A stretch of DNA of 64,000 nt from Amnibacterium flavum (GCF_003097495.1 NZ_QEOP01000001.1:1-64000); one strand, 5' to 3'; numbered from the stretch's first letter, positions 1 through 9,376 are shown. Notes: generated from the letters alone by a model not told the origin. Program-made: numbers and translations.

Positions 1-1
1 G

Positions 2-634
2 TTCCTCATGGACGAGCCGCTGTCGAACCTCGACGCCAAGCTCCGCGTCCAGACCCGCACCCAGATCGCATCGCTCCAGCGTCGTCTCGGCGTCACCACC
101 GTCTACGTCACGCACGACCAGACCGAGGCCCTCACCATGGGCGACCGCATCGCGGTCCTCAAGGACGGCGTGCTCCAGCAGGTCGGAACACCCCGCGACC
201 TGTACGAAGCCCCCAAGAACGTCTTCGTCGCCGGCTTCATCGGAAGCCCGGCCATGAACCTGTTCCCCGCCGACCTCACCGACGCCGGAGTCAAGTTCGG
301 ATCCCAGATCGTCAACCTCGACCGCTCGATCGTCTCGGCTGCCACCGGCACGTCGGTCACCGTCGGTGTGCGCCCCGAGGATGTCATCGTCTCCACCACC
401 CAGGGCCAGGGCCTCGAAGTCACCGTCGACCTCGTCGAAGAGCTCGGCGCCGACGGCTACCTCTACGGCCACTCCGAGGTCGAGGGTCGCCGCAACGACA
501 TCGTCGCCCGCGTCGATGGTCGCCTCCACCCGACCGCCGGTGACACGGTGTACCTCACCCCTCAGCCCGGACACCTGCACGTGTTCGACGTCGAGTCGGG
601 CGAGCGCATCGGCAACCTCGCCGTCGTTCACTGA
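2..634 (+). CDS. Sugar ABC transporter ATP-binding protein, MsmK/UgpC type (5' end missing)
   Basis: This is the C-terminal part of a nucleotide-binding subunit that powers carbohydrate ABC importers at the inner face of the membrane. The visible part opens at the Walker B/D-loop ([14 protein letters not shown]) and contains the H-loop histidine ([10 protein letters not shown]). It continues into the regulatory TOBE-type domain with the family hallmark GVRPEDV. The Walker A and signature motifs lie outside the window. Proteins of this type often serve several sugar permeases that lack their own ATPase. That matters here because no ATPase is visible in the ABC operon at the right end of the window. 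A GC-rich hairpin terminator follows the stop codon. The family is certain; the specific sugar cannot be read. Confidence 0.93.
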   Translation, partial: FLMDEPLSNLDAKLRVQTRTQIASLQRRLGVTTVYVTHDQTEALTMGDRIAVLKDGVLQQVGTPRDLYEAPKNVFVAGFIGSPAMNLFPADLTDAGVKFGSQIVNLDRSIVSAATGTSVTVGVRPEDVIVSTTQGQGLEVTVDLVEELGADGYLYGHSEVEGRRNDIVARVDGRLHPTAGDTVYLTPQPGHLHVFDVESGERIGNLAVVH

Positions 635-683
635 ACCGAATCGCGCTAGACCGGCCCCGCGCGGCCGACTGAGCTAGCCTCTG

Positions 684-718
684 GGAGGGGTCTGCCGACA
701 CCGTCGGCGGGCCCCTCC
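684..718 (+). terminator. Rho-independent terminator after the ABC ATPase gene
   Basis: GGAGGGG and CCCCTCC arms enclose an inner GCCGAC/GTCGGC stem, and a pyrimidine-rich TTCTCTTT stretch follows. It separates the ATPase gene from the DUF4032 gene. Confidence 0.75.
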
Positions 719-766
719 TTCTCTTTCCCCGCAGCACTCTCCTCGCATGAATGGGACGTATCGCCG

Positions 767-2065
767 ATGGCCATCTCGGGTTCACTGAACATCACGGCCG
801 CCGTGGTCGATCCGGCACTGCTGGACCTGCCATGGGATCTGCCCCTCGAGACCTGGCCCGATGACACCATCGCGGCGCTGCCGAAGGGCATCTCCCGCCA
901 CCTGGTCCGGTTCGTGCACCTCTCGGGCTATGTCATCGCCGTGAAGGAGACCACCGACGAGCTGGCCCGCCGCGAGTACGACCTGTTGCGCACCCTTCAA
1001 CGTCTCGAGGTGCCCTGCGTCGAACCGGTGGCCGTCATCTCGGGCCGAACCGACGACAACGGCGCCCCGCTCGCCCCGGTGCTGGTCACCCGGCACCTGA
1101 AGTTCTCGCTCCCCTACCGCGCCCTCTTCTCGCAGGCGCTGCGCCCCGACACCGCGACCCGTCTCGTCGACGCACTCGCGGTGCTGCTCGCACGCCTGCA
1201 CATCATCGGCTTCTTCTGGGGCGATGTCTCGCTCTCCAACACGCTCTTCCGGCGCGATGCCGGATCGTTCGCCGCCTACCTCGTCGACGCGGAGACGGGC
1301 AAGCTCTACGCGGGCGGACTGTCCAACGGGCAGCGCGAGAACGACCTCGAGATCGCCCGCGTCAACATCGCCGGTGAGCTGATGGATCTCGCCGCCGGAG
1401 GCCGCGTCGAGGAGGATCTCGACCCGGTCGAGGTCAGCGAGCGGATCGTCGCCCAGTACCGCACCCTCTGGAAGGAGCTCACCGGTTGGGAGAGCTTCCC
1501 GAACAAGGAGCGCTGGCGCATCAACGAGCGGGTCACCCGCCTCAACGAGCTCGGCTTCGACATCGAGGAGCTCGCGATCAAGACCGACGAGGAGGGCACG
1601 GAGGTCCGCATCCAGCCCAAGGTCGTCGACGCCGGCCACCACCAGCGCCGACTTCTCCGGCTGACGGGCATCGACGCCCAGGAGAACCAGGCTCGCCGGC
1701 TGTTGAACGATCTGGACTCGTATTCCGCGACGTTCACCCGCCGCCAGCTCGACGAGGAGGCGATGGCGCACGAGTGGCTCGCCCAGGTCTTCGAACCGGT
1801 GGTGCGCGCGATCCCTCGTGAGCTCAAGGGGCGTCTCGAACCACCGGAGGTGTTCCACCAGCTGCTGGAGCACCGGTGGTTCATGTCTCAGGATCAGGCC
1901 CGCGACATCCCGCTGGCCGAGGCCCTGGGGTCGTACATCGACGACATCCTGCGTCACCGACGGGATGAGGCGACGGTCATCAACCCGCCGACGTCCGCGA
2001 TCACGCTGCCGGTGCTCCTCGAGGAGGAAGCCGACGACGCGGACGACTGGCGCTCGAAGGTCTGA
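767..2065 (+). CDS. DUF4032 domain protein with kinase-like N-terminal half
   Basis: A 432-residue conserved actinobacterial protein of unknown function. Residues ~40-220 resemble the lipopolysaccharide-kinase/APH fold. There is a VKET lysine segment near residue 60, a catalytic-loop-like WGDVSLSNTLF around residue 151 and a metal-binding-like VDAE around residue 171. The C-terminal half (from about residue 225) is the DUF4032 region and is rich in charged helices. No signal peptide or membrane segment is seen, so it is probably cytosolic. It is a single gene between a terminator upstream and a REP-like palindrome downstream, convergent with rlmB. I know of no experimentally assigned role for the family. 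Phosphotransferase activity is inferred from the motifs only. Confidence 0.88.
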   Translation: MAISGSLNITAAVVDPALLDLPWDLPLETWPDDTIAALPKGISRHLVRFVHLSGYVIAVKETTDELARREYDLLRTLQRLEVPCVEPVAVISGRTDDNGAPLAPVLVTRHLKFSLPYRALFSQALRPDTATRLVDALAVLLARLHIIGFFWGDVSLSNTLFRRDAGSFAAYLVDAETGKLYAGGLSNGQRENDLEIARVNIAGELMDLAAGGRVEEDLDPVEVSERIVAQYRTLWKELTGWESFPNKERWRINERVTRLNELGFDIEELAIKTDEEGTEVRIQPKVVDAGHHQRRLLRLTGIDAQENQARRLLNDLDSYSATFTRRQLDEEAMAHEWLAQVFEPVVRAIPRELKGRLEPPEVFHQLLEHRWFMSQDQARDIPLAEALGSYIDDILRHRRDEATVINPPTSAITLPVLLEEEADDADDWRSKV

Positions 2066-2094
2066 TCGCGCGGACGCGAGGCGTTCGCGGTTCA

Positions 2095-2136
2095 GAGGTC
2101 GAGTAGCCGCGGACGCTGGCGCGGCGTACCGAGACC
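2095..2136. repeat. REP-like imperfect palindrome (copy 1)
   Basis: GGTCGAGTAGCCGCG faces CGCGGCGTACCGAGACC with an 8-nt loop. The same arm sequences recur near 7252, 10106, 30824 and 50489. This copy sits between convergent genes and may also end transcription. Confidence 0.6.
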
Positions 2137-2245
2137 GGTCGCGTTTGCCCGTTCAGGACGCTCACCGTTCAGCGCGATCCCCGCACGGATCGGGATGGAT
2201 CCAGGATTTCTCCCGATCCGCGAGACAGGCGTGCGGGCCTCGGCG

Positions 2246-3250
2246 TCAGGCCTGGTTGCGGAGCTTCGCGATCTCGTAGAGGGCGACGCTCGCGGCGATG
2301 CCGGCGTTGAGGGACTCCGTGGTCGCGGTGATGGGGATCGAGACGACCGCGTCGCAGGTCTCGGTCACGAGACGCGAGAGGCCCTTGCCCTCGCTGCCGA
2401 CGACCACGACTAGGGGCCCGGCCGCCAGTTCGAGTCCGGGCAGACTGACATCGCCGTCACCGTCGAGGCCGATGACGAACAGGCCGCGGTCCTTCAACGC
2501 CTTGAGCGTCTGAGTGAGGTTCGCGGCCATTGCGACAGGAACCCGGGCAGCGGCACCGGCGGAGGTCTTCCACGCGGAGGCGGTGACTCCCACCGACCGG
2601 CGCTGCGGCAGGATCACGGCCTGACCGCCGAACGCGGCGACGGAGCGGATGATCGCACCGAGGTTGCGCGGGTCGGTGATGCCGTCGAGAGCGACGAACA
2701 GGGGCACCTGGCCCTTGGCCTCGATCTTGTCGAGCAGTTCCAGCGGATGCGAGTACTCGTAGGACGGGACCTTGAGCGCAACACCCTGATGGACGGAGCC
2801 CTCCCCCGCGATGCGGTCGACCTCGGGACGGGTGACCTCGAGCAGCGGGATGCCGCGGTTGGTCGCGAGGGTCAGGATCTCGCGAACCCTCTCGTCGACG
2901 TCGATGCGGGTCGCGACGTACAGCGCAGTGGCGGGGACTCGCGCGCGCAGCGCCTCGACGACGGAGTTGCGGCCGGTCACGACCTCGGCGTCGTCCGTCT
3001 GGCGGGCGCGCGAACGCGGTGCGCGGGTCGGCTGTCCGCCACCGGCGGTCCTACCTGCGACCTTGCCGCCGGTCTTGGCCTCGAGGCGCTCGCGCGCGAT
3101 ACGACGCTTGCCAGCGGGGTGGTACTCGCGGTCCTCGGCCTTGGGGGTCGGTCCCTTGCCTTCGAGCGCGCGTCGGCCGTTGCCGCCCGTTCCGACGGTC
3201 GGGCCTTTTCTCGTCTTGCGGATCGCTCCGGGTCTGGGCTTACCGGCCAT
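2246..3250 (-). CDS. rlmB: 23S rRNA (guanosine-2'-O-)-methyltransferase, TrmH/RlmB family
   Basis: A SPOUT-class RNA methyltransferase expected to 2'-O-methylate a 23S rRNA guanosine using SAM. The C-terminal SPOUT domain shows the three family motifs: motif 1 [11 protein letters not shown], motif 2 [13 protein letters not shown] and motif 3 [13 protein letters not shown], which form the trefoil-knot SAM site. The substrate-binding domain lies before it, around [11 protein letters not shown] basic Gly/Lys/Arg-rich extension of about 95 residues precedes it, as in actinobacterial homologues. The start MAGKPRP is chosen because it overlaps the end of cysS by 11 nt, implying translational coupling; an upstream in-frame ATG would sit deep inside cysS. 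334 residues. The exact target guanosine is inferred from family membership. Confidence 0.93.
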   Translation of the reverse strand: MAGKPRPGAIRKTRKGPTVGTGGNGRRALEGKGPTPKAEDREYHPAGKRRIARERLEAKTGGKVAGRTAGGGQPTRAPRSRARQTDDAEVVTGRNSVVEALRARVPATALYVATRIDVDERVREILTLATNRGIPLLEVTRPEVDRIAGEGSVHQGVALKVPSYEYSHPLELLDKIEAKGQVPLFVALDGITDPRNLGAIIRSVAAFGGQAVILPQRRSVGVTASAWKTSAGAAARVPVAMAANLTQTLKALKDRGLFVIGLDGDGDVSLPGLELAAGPLVVVVGSEGKGLSRLVTETCDAVVSIPITATTESLNAGIAASVALYEIAKLRNQA

Positions 3251-4676
3251 CGATGCTCCAATGTGTTGCGCCCGACGAATCCTCGAGGGCGATGCCCGCT
3301 GTGGCGAGCTGATCCCGGATCTGATCGGCCCGGGCGAAATCTTTGGCGGCACGAGCGTCGTGCCGCTCAGCGATGAGGCGTTCAACGATAGCGGTCAACG
3401 CGACATGTGCCGCCTGGTCACCGCCCGAATTCCATTCGTGGGCCGTCGGATCGATGCCGAGGATCGCGGTCATGGCGGTCACCGCGGCCAGCAGATCGGC
3501 GGCGCCGGCGAGGTCTTCGGCGTCGAGGGCGGCGTTGCCGGCACGGATGGTGTCGTGCACCACCGCGAGGGCCTCGGGCACCGACAGGTCGTCGTCGAGC
3601 GCCGCGGCGAAGGCGACAGGCAGCAGCGGGGCGCCCGCCCCGGCGAACCGGGTGTCGGCCAGACGGCGCCGCGCGCGCAGCAGGAACGTCTCGATGCGGT
3701 CGAGTGCCGCCTCGGCCTCGATGAGCGCTCCGTCGTGGTAGTCGAGCACCGAGCGGTAGTGGGCCGAGGCGAGGTAGTAGCGGACCACTACGGGGCGAGC
3801 GGCGCCCAGCAGGTCGGCGGCGAAGATCGAGTTGCCGATCGACTTCGACATCTTCTGGCCCTCGACGTTCACGAGGCCGTTGTGCACCCAGTAGTGCGCG
3901 AACGCGTCGCCGGCCGCGGTCGACTGGGCGAGCTCGTTCTCGTGGTGGGGGAAGCGGAGATCGAGCCCGCCGCCGTGGATGTCGAACTCGGGACCGAGGT
4001 ATCGGGCCGACATGGCGGAGCACTCGATGTGCCACCCGGGTCGCCCGGGTCCCCACGGCGACTCCCATGATGCGGACTCGGGCTCCGCGGGCTTGCGCCC
4101 CTTCCAGAGCGCGAAGTCACGGGGGTCGCGCTTGCCGCGTTCGTCGGAGTCGGTGGCGGCGACCATGTCATCGGCGCGCTGGCGGGTCAGGACGCCGTAC
4201 GTCGCCCAGCTCTTCGTATCGAAGTAGACGTCTCCCGACTCGTCGGGCGCCGGATAGGCGTGCCCGCGGTCGATGAGGCGCTGGATGATCTCCTGCATCT
4301 GCTGCACGCTCGCCGTCGCCCGCGGCTCGTAGGTCGGGGGCAGGACGCCGAGGGCCGTGTACCCGGCGGTGAACTCCAGCTCGAACCGGTACGCGAGCGC
4401 CCACCACTCCTCAGGCGCGCCCGCATCCGCGGCACGCTGGGCGTTGTCGAGGATCTTGTCGTCGATGTCCGTCACATTCCGGACCAGCGTGACCCGGTAT
4501 CCGCGATGCGAGAACCAACGCCGCCACAGGTCGTAGACGAGCGCGGAGCGCAGGTGCCCGATGTGCGGGCTCGACTGCACCGTCGGACCGCACACGTAGA
4601 TTCCGACCTCTCCCTCGACGAGGGGGACGAAGTCGGTCAGCTGCGCGCTCAGGGAGTCGTAGAGACGGATAACCAC
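3240..4676 (-). CDS. cysS: Cysteinyl-tRNA synthetase
   Basis: A class I aminoacyl-tRNA synthetase that charges tRNA-Cys with cysteine in the cytosol. At 478 residues it has the normal length. The signatures are SPHIGHLRS (HIGH motif, with CGPTV just before it), the zinc-region IECSAMS, and [10 protein letters not shown] (KMSKS loop). The GTG start is supported by a leaderless arrangement: TAGGCT ends six bases before it and there is no Shine-Dalgarno sequence. The TAG of that hexamer is also the stop codon of ispDF, so the cysS promoter is embedded in the end of ispDF. The 3' end overlaps rlmB by 11 nt. The order ispDF-cysS-rlmB is a common actinobacterial arrangement. Confidence 0.97.
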   Translation of the reverse strand: MVIRLYDSLSAQLTDFVPLVEGEVGIYVCGPTVQSSPHIGHLRSALVYDLWRRWFSHRGYRVTLVRNVTDIDDKILDNAQRAADAGAPEEWWALAYRFELEFTAGYTALGVLPPTYEPRATASVQQMQEIIQRLIDRGHAYPAPDESGDVYFDTKSWATYGVLTRQRADDMVAATDSDERGKRDPRDFALWKGRKPAEPESASWESPWGPGRPGWHIECSAMSARYLGPEFDIHGGGLDLRFPHHENELAQSTAAGDAFAHYWVHNGLVNVEGQKMSKSIGNSIFAADLLGAARPVVVRYYLASAHYRSVLDYHDGALIEAEAALDRIETFLLRARRRLADTRFAGAGAPLLPVAFAAALDDDLSVPEALAVVHDTIRAGNAALDAEDLAGAADLLAAVTAMTAILGIDPTAHEWNSGGDQAAHVALTAIVERLIAERHDARAAKDFARADQIRDQLATAGIALEDSSGATHWSIDGR

Positions 4677-4688
4677 CGCAACAGCCTA
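4677..4688 (-). promoter_or_regulatory. -10 element for leaderless cysS, overlapping the ispDF stop codon
   Basis: Reading the minus strand, TAGGCT (4688-4683) is followed by GTTGCG and then the GTG start. This TAnnnT plus 6-8 nt spacing recurs before other genes here and predicts transcription starting at the initiation codon. The TAG is the ispDF stop. Confidence 0.55.
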
Positions 4689-5870
4689 TGGCGTGTGATC
4701 GCGACTGTTACGGGGCGATCCGCTCCGGATCAGCGCGGTGGCGACGGCTGCGATGCCCTCGCCCCGGCCCGTGAAGCCGAGTCCGTCGGTCGTCGTCGCG
4801 GATACGGTGACGGGTGCGCCGACCCAGGCACTCAGCACGGCCTGCGCCTCCGCGCGTCGGGGCGAGAAGCGGGGACTGTTGCCGACGATCTGCACCGAGA
4901 CGTTGACGGGGACGAAGCCCGCCTCGGCGAGGAGCCCGATGGTGGCGGTGACGAAGACCTCACCGGAGGCGCCCGCGTAGCGCGGATCCGCCGTGCCGAA
5001 CCGCGCCCCGATGTCGCCGAGACCGGCGGCCGAGAGCAGGGCGTCGCAGATGGCGTGAGCCACGGCGTCGCCGTCGCTGTGCCCGCTGAGGCCGCGCTCC
5101 CCCGGCCAGTCGAGTCCCGCCAGTCGCAGGGGGCCATCGCCGAACGCGTGCGCATCGATGCCCGTGCCCACCCGCTGCTCGGCATCGCCCGCCAGGAGGG
5201 ATTCGGCGCGCGCCAGATCATCCGCGGTCGTGACCTTGAACGCGAGCGGCTCGCCTGCGACCACCTCGACGGTGCCGCCCGCCGCTGCGAAGACCGCCGT
5301 GTCATCGGTGTGCTCGTCGGTCACCGACTCGTAAGCGGAGATCAGGGCGTCGCGTGGGAATCCCTGCGGGGTCTGCACCGCGGTGAGCAGTGACCGATCG
5401 ACGGTCTCGATGACGACCCGGTCGGCCGTGCGCTTGATGGTGTCGGCGATCGGCAGGCCCGGTACGACCCCGTTGCCCGACGCGCGGACGGCGTCGACCA
5501 CCCTGTCCATCAGCGATCCGGGGGTCAACGCCCGTGCCGCATCGTGCACGAGGACGACGTCGGCTGACGACGGGATCGCATCGAGCCCGAGGCGGACCGA
5601 CGCGTGCCGCGACTCCCCGCCCGCGACGACGACCGCGGACCCGCGACCGGATCGGTCGATCATCGCGCGGGTGCGCCCGACCAGGTCGGCGGGGGCGACG
5701 ACGACGACCGAGAGTTCGGTGGATGCCGCCGCGACGGAGTCGAAAGCGCGAAGGAAGAGCGGAACGCCCGCGAGGGGAACGTACGCCTTGGGCATGCCGT
5801 AACCGAGGCGGCTGCCCTCGCCTGCCGCGACGATGACGATCGCCGTCGCCGAGTTCATGGCAACAGTCAC
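4686..5870 (-). CDS. ispDF: Bifunctional IspD-IspF, MEP pathway of isoprenoid synthesis
   Basis: A fused enzyme of 394 residues. The N-terminal ~225 residues are MEP cytidylyltransferase (IspD), with the CTP-binding motif [12 protein letters not shown], then VLVHDAAR and TVQTPQGF. The C-terminal ~155 residues are MEcPP synthase (IspF), with the metal and active-site motifs GTGIDAHAF and [12 protein letters not shown], plus the [15 protein letters not shown] tail. The two domains catalyse non-consecutive steps, the third and fifth, of the MEP pathway leading to IPP and DMAPP. The GTG start has AGGCGG five bases upstream; an ATG four codons downstream is an alternative. It lies between carD (upstream, same strand) and cysS. 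Confidence 0.96.
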   Translation of the reverse strand: MTVAMNSATAIVIVAAGEGSRLGYGMPKAYVPLAGVPLFLRAFDSVAAASTELSVVVVAPADLVGRTRAMIDRSGRGSAVVVAGGESRHASVRLGLDAIPSSADVVLVHDAARALTPGSLMDRVVDAVRASGNGVVPGLPIADTIKRTADRVVIETVDRSLLTAVQTPQGFPRDALISAYESVTDEHTDDTAVFAAAGGTVEVVAGEPLAFKVTTADDLARAESLLAGDAEQRVGTGIDAHAFGDGPLRLAGLDWPGERGLSGHSDGDAVAHAICDALLSAAGLGDIGARFGTADPRYAGASGEVFVTATIGLLAEAGFVPVNVSVQIVGNSPRFSPRRAEAQAVLSAWVGAPVTVSATTTDGLGFTGRGEGIAAVATALIRSGSPRNSRDHTP

Positions 5871-5901
5871 CGGAGCCGCCTATCGAGTCTCACCGGAACG
5901 G

Positions 5902-5931
5902 GTCAGCCCCGCGCGTGCTGCGCGCGGTGAC
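5902..5931 (-). terminator. Possible hairpin after carD
   Basis: CCGCGCG-TGCTG-CGCGCGG lies within outer GTCA/TGAC pairs. There is no U-tract on the minus strand, so it may only partly separate carD from ispDF. Confidence 0.3.
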
Positions 5932-5940
5932 CCGAGGGGG

Positions 5941-6423
5941 TCAGGACGCGAGGACCTCGTCGAGCACGCTCGAAGCCTGCTCCTCGTCGGTCTTCTCGGC
6001 GAGCGCGAGCTCGGAGATGAGGATCTGACGGGCCTTGGCCAGCATGCGCTTCTCGCCGGCGGAGAGGCCGCGGTCCTGGTCGCGACGCCAGAGATCGCGA
6101 ACGACCTCGGACACTTTGATCACATCGCCGGAAGCGAGCTTCTCGAGGTTGGCCTTGTACCGGCGCGACCAGTTGGTGGGTTCCTCGATGAACGGGGCAC
6201 GGAGCACCTCGAACACGCGGTCGAGGCCTTCCTTGCCGATCACGTCGCGAACGCCGACCAGGTCGACGTTGTCTGCGGGAACCTCGATCGTCAAATCGCC
6301 TTGTGTGACGTTGAGCTTGAGGTAGACCTTCTCTTCACCTCTGACCGTCCGCTTTTTCACTTCAGTGATGGTTGCTGCCCCGTGGTGGGGGTATACGACA
6401 GTCTCGCCGACCTCGAAAAGCAT
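5941..6423 (-). CDS. carD: CarD/CdnL-family RNA polymerase-binding transcription factor
   Basis: A 160-residue global transcription factor. In mycobacteria CarD binds the RNAP beta subunit and the upstream edge of the -10 bubble, stabilising open complexes at rRNA and other promoters. The N-terminal RNAP-interaction (Tudor-like) domain begins [19 protein letters not shown]. The helical C-terminal domain contains [16 protein letters not shown], which carries the conserved tryptophan that contacts DNA. AAAGGA lies about 11 nt before the ATG. It sits upstream of ispDF on the same strand, the usual actinobacterial order. Confidence 0.97.
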   Translation of the reverse strand: MLFEVGETVVYPHHGAATITEVKKRTVRGEEKVYLKLNVTQGDLTIEVPADNVDLVGVRDVIGKEGLDRVFEVLRAPFIEEPTNWSRRYKANLEKLASGDVIKVSEVVRDLWRRDQDRGLSAGEKRMLAKARQILISELALAEKTDEEQASSVLDEVLAS

Positions 6424-6618
6424 GGGTGAAGAGTCCTTTCGACCGGCACACAGCTTACCACAGGGGGGATTCGGCCCATCGGGCCGGCCTGCGGACCGCC
6501 CGGCTCACGTAACCGCGCCACGAAGGCGGCATCCCTACAATGGACTCGTTGTGACCCGCGCCGGATCAGTCTTCGGCGCTCCCGCGCACGCACCCCGGGT
6601 GCACCGAAAGGACCAGTC

Positions 6619-7209
6619 GTGAAGCTCCGTGCCGTCGCCACCGTGATGTTGGCGGGGTCCCTCGCCCTCGGTCTCTCGGCGTGCAACTTCATCAGCCCGC
6701 AGCGCACTCTGCAGAAGTACGACCCCAGCGATGGCGTCGGCGCCGACCTGGGCGGTCTCGACGTGCGCAACGTGCTCCTCATCACCGAGGACGGCGAGAG
6801 CGCCACCCTCGTGATGTCGGTCATCAACACCAGCACCGACGACCGCACCCTCGAGGTGCAGTACGAGAGCAGCGCCGCGGAAGCGGTCGCGGGCAAGGTC
6901 AACTTCGACATCGACGTGGCAGGCCAGTCGATCGTCAGCACGAGCCCGGCGGGCGAGAAGCAGATCGTGCTCCAGGGGATCGACTCCCCCGCGGGCGCAC
7001 TGTTCAGCGTCTACTTCCAGACCGGCGACTCGCAGGGCGTCGACCTCCCCGTCCCCGTGCTGGACGCGACGCTCGAGCAGTACGCGAACCTCGCGCCGAG
7101 CCCCACCCCGACGCCGACGCCGACTCCCGCCCCCGTCGTTCCCGCTCCGGTCGCGACCGTGGCGCCCGACACCGAGGCCGTCATCCCCGACGACACCCCC
7201 GCGGAGTAG
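6619..7209 (+). CDS. Secreted lipoprotein of unknown function
   Basis: 196 residues. A signal peptide with lipobox LSAC at residues ~19-22 predicts lipid anchoring on the outer face of the membrane. The middle region (residues ~45-150) is beta-rich, like small immunoglobulin-type periplasmic domains. The C-terminus is a Pro-Thr/Pro-Val spacer (PTPTPTPTP) ending in acidic residues. GAAAGGA lies eight bases before the GTG start. A good -10 (TACAAT, 6536-6541) suggests its own promoter, divergent from carD. It belongs to a lineage-restricted group with no assigned role that I recognise. Confidence 0.85.
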   Translation: MKLRAVATVMLAGSLALGLSACNFISPQRTLQKYDPSDGVGADLGGLDVRNVLLITEDGESATLVMSVINTSTDDRTLEVQYESSAAEAVAGKVNFDIDVAGQSIVSTSPAGEKQIVLQGIDSPAGALFSVYFQTGDSQGVDLPVPVLDATLEQYANLAPSPTPTPTPTPAPVVPAPVATVAPDTEAVIPDDTPAE

Positions 7210-7218
7210 CGGCCACAG

Positions 7219-7334
7219 CCCTTCGCTTCGACGGGCTCAGCGGGCGGGGCGGAGGTCGAGTGGCGCGCTAGCGCGGACCGAGGCCCGCCTCCCCGGAGGT
7301 CCCTTCGCTTCGCTGCGCTCAGCGGGCGGGGCGG
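7219..7334. repeat. REP-like palindrome (copy 2) flanked by a 34-bp direct repeat
   Basis: A central palindrome (7252-7291: GAGGTCGAGTGGCGCGC...GGACCGAGGCCCGCCTC) is bracketed by near-identical 34-bp copies at 7219-7252 and 7301-7334. Each copy starts CCCTTCGCTTCG and ends CAGCGGGCGGGGCGG. The composite lies between convergent genes. Confidence 0.6.
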
Positions 7335-7354
7335 CCGGCGGGGCGGCGGGCGGG

Positions 7355-8044
7355 TCAGGCCGGTTCGACGTCTTCGATGCGGTAGCCGAGGCCTCGGACC
7401 GTGACGAGCAGCTGGGGGTCCGAGGGGACCTCCTCGACCTTCGCCCGGATGCGCTTGATGTGCACGTCGAGTGTCTTGGTGTCGCCGAAGTAGTCGGAGC
7501 CCCACACCCGGTCGATCAGCTGACCGCGGGTGAGCACACGTCCGGCGTTGCGCATCAGGAGTTCAAGCAGGTCGAACTCCTTGAGCGGCATCGCGGTGTC
7601 GCGTCCATCGACGGTGACGATGTGCCGCTCCACATCCATGACGATCGGGCCGACCCGCAGCAGCGTCTCGTCCTCGATCGGGTCGATCCGACGGCGCAGG
7701 ACCGCGCGGATGCGGGCGAGCAGCTCGCGCGTCGAGTACGGCTTCGTCACGTAGTCGTCGGCTCCCAGCTCGAGCCCCACGACGATGTCGACCTCGGAGT
7801 CCTTGGCCGTCAGCATGATGATGGGGACGCTGCTGCGCACCCTGAGCTCGCGGCACACCTCGGTGCCGGGGAGGCCAGGGAGCATGAGGTCGAGCAGCAC
7901 CAGGTCGGCACCGTTCGCGTCGAACTCGGCGAGGGCACGCCGTCCGTCGTCGGCGATGGCCACCTCGTAGCCCTCGCGCTCCAGCAGGAACGCGAGCGGT
8001 TCGCTCAGCGCGGGCTCGTCCTCGACGAGGAGTATGCGGGTCAT
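7355..8044 (-). CDS. regX3: Phosphate-responsive OmpR-family response regulator RegX3 (PhoP)
   Basis: A 229-residue DNA-binding response regulator. The receiver domain (residues 1-120) has the acidic pair in VEDEP, the phospho-acceptor aspartate in LVLLDLMLPGLPG, and the switch threonine and lysine in MLTAKD and VTKPYS. The C-terminal winged-helix domain (residues ~130-226) ends in DVHIKRIRAKVEE and TVRGLGYR. The start overlaps the senX3 stop by 4 nt (ATGA), so the two are co-translated. Under phosphate limitation the family activates pst, phoU and related genes through PHO boxes with GTTCACC repeats; candidate sites lie upstream of phoU, ppk and pstS in this window. Confidence 0.95.
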   Translation of the reverse strand: MTRILLVEDEPALSEPLAFLLEREGYEVAIADDGRRALAEFDANGADLVLLDLMLPGLPGTEVCRELRVRSSVPIIMLTAKDSEVDIVVGLELGADDYVTKPYSTRELLARIRAVLRRRIDPIEDETLLRVGPIVMDVERHIVTVDGRDTAMPLKEFDLLELLMRNAGRVLTRGQLIDRVWGSDYFGDTKTLDVHIKRIRAKVEEVPSDPQLLVTVRGLGYRIEDVEPA

Positions 8045-9201
8045 GGTTTCTCCAATCCGAGAGCCGCGGCACGCGACTCCGATGCTTCGGGGAGGCGGAT
8101 GGTGAACGTGGAGCCCCTGCCGCGTTGCGACCAGACCCTCACCTCGCCGCCGTGGTTCTGGACGACGTGCTTCACGATGCTGAGCCCGAGACCGGTACCG
8201 CCGGTGTCGCGGGACCTGGCGGGATCGACGCGGTAGAACCGCTCGAACACCCGGTCGAGGTCGTCCTCGTCGATGCCGATGCCCTGATCCGTGACGGCGA
8301 TCTCGACGATCTCGTCGTCGGTCGCGCGCACGCCGACTCCGACCCGCGACCCCTCCGGCGAGTACTTGATGGCATTGGTCACCAGGTTGTGCACGGCGAC
8401 GAGCAGAAGGCTCTCGTCACCGTAGACGCGGGCCTTCTTCGCTCCTCCGCGTGCGACCTCGATCTTCTTCGCATCGGCGGCGACAGTGCTCTGCTCGATC
8501 GCGCTCGCGACCACGTAGTCGATGTCGATGACCTTCGGCTCGCTGAGCGCATCGGTCGCCTGCAGCCGGGAGAGCTCGATGATCTCCCGGGTGATGTTGC
8601 TGAGGCGGGCGGCCTCGGTCATGAGCCGCCCCGCGAAACGCGACACCGTCGCGGGGTCGTCGGCCGCGGACACCAGGGCCTCGGCCAGCAGACCGATCGC
8701 GCCGATCGGGGTCTTCAGCTCGTGGCTGATATTGGCCATGAAGTCGCGGCGGACCTCCTCGAGCCGCCGTGACTCGGTGGTGTCGTCAACGAGGACCAGC
8801 ATGTAGCGGACGCCGAGAGGCGCGGCCATGGCCGTGACGCTCAAGCTGTCGTCGCCGAAGGGACCACGGGACAGGGTGAGGTCCGCCTTCGCCGGCCCGC
8901 CCAGGTCGCGGGCGGTGTCGATGAGGTCGACGATCGCGCTGTGCTCGAGAGCCCGATCGCGGACGAGACCCATCGCCGCCGCGGCGGGCGAGTGGAGGAC
9001 GACCGTGTTCGAGGGGTCGACGATGAGACCGCCGGAGTCGAGTGCGTGAAGCACATCACTGATCCCGTCGGGCACCTCGACCGACACCAGATCCGTCGCC
9101 CGTCGGCTCGCCCGCAGTGCGAAAGCGACCGCCACCGAGAAGACCACACCGACGAACAGACCGAAGAACGTGGCAAGGAGCACCAGCCACGCTGATTCCA
9201 T
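8041..9201 (-). CDS. senX3: Phosphate-sensing membrane histidine kinase SenX3 (PhoR)
   Basis: A 386-residue sensor kinase. One N-terminal membrane helix (LVLLATFFGLFVGVVFSVAV) is followed by a PAS-like region. The HisKA domain carries the phosphorylated histidine in NISHELKTPIGAI. The HATPase_c domain shows the N-box VHNLVTNAIKYS, G1 VTDQGIGI and G2 GGTGLGLSIVKHV. The start MESAW is preferred over an upstream in-frame ATG because the membrane helix follows at once and a leaderless signal (TAGTGT, 7 nt, ATG) lies in front. It is operonic with regX3 and divergent from phoU, whose product restrains this kinase when phosphate is plentiful. Confidence 0.94.
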   Translation of the reverse strand: MESAWLVLLATFFGLFVGVVFSVAVAFALRASRRATDLVSVEVPDGISDVLHALDSGGLIVDPSNTVVLHSPAAAAMGLVRDRALEHSAIVDLIDTARDLGGPAKADLTLSRGPFGDDSLSVTAMAAPLGVRYMLVLVDDTTESRRLEEVRRDFMANISHELKTPIGAIGLLAEALVSAADDPATVSRFAGRLMTEAARLSNITREIIELSRLQATDALSEPKVIDIDYVVASAIEQSTVAADAKKIEVARGGAKKARVYGDESLLLVAVHNLVTNAIKYSPEGSRVGVGVRATDDEIVEIAVTDQGIGIDEDDLDRVFERFYRVDPARSRDTGGTGLGLSIVKHVVQNHGGEVRVWSQRGRGSTFTIRLPEASESRAAALGLEKP

Positions 9202-9214
9202 GTGAAATACACTA
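9202..9214 (-). promoter_or_regulatory. -10 element for leaderless senX3
   Basis: On the minus strand TAGTGT is followed by ATTTCAC and then ATG. No Shine-Dalgarno sequence is present between them. Confidence 0.5.
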
Positions 9215-9272
9215 ATGATCAGTTGCGCCAGCGCAGGCTCGAACGGCAGCGGATGAGCTTTTTTCAGACGTT

Positions 9273-9305
9273 GTTTACTCCCGAAGCACTGGATGTTCAC
9301 CTGCC
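9273..9305 (+). promoter_or_regulatory. Candidate PHO box upstream of phoU
   Basis: GTTTACTCCCG at 9273 and GTTCACCTGCC at 9295 are exactly 22 bp (two 11-bp repeat units) apart, with a degenerate middle unit. The spacing and the GTTCACC core match actinobacterial PhoP/RegX3 direct-repeat operators. Confidence 0.5.
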
Positions 9306-9376
9306 GGGGCGAGACTTGCACGTCGGATCGCGGGTGCGGTCCGGTTGGTGGCGATCATTAGAGGAGTCGTACAGCT

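Noticed and set aside
7090-7135. Pro-Thr repeat as a functional motif
   Set aside because: It is a common wall-spacer composition in exported actinobacterial proteins and carries no specific information.
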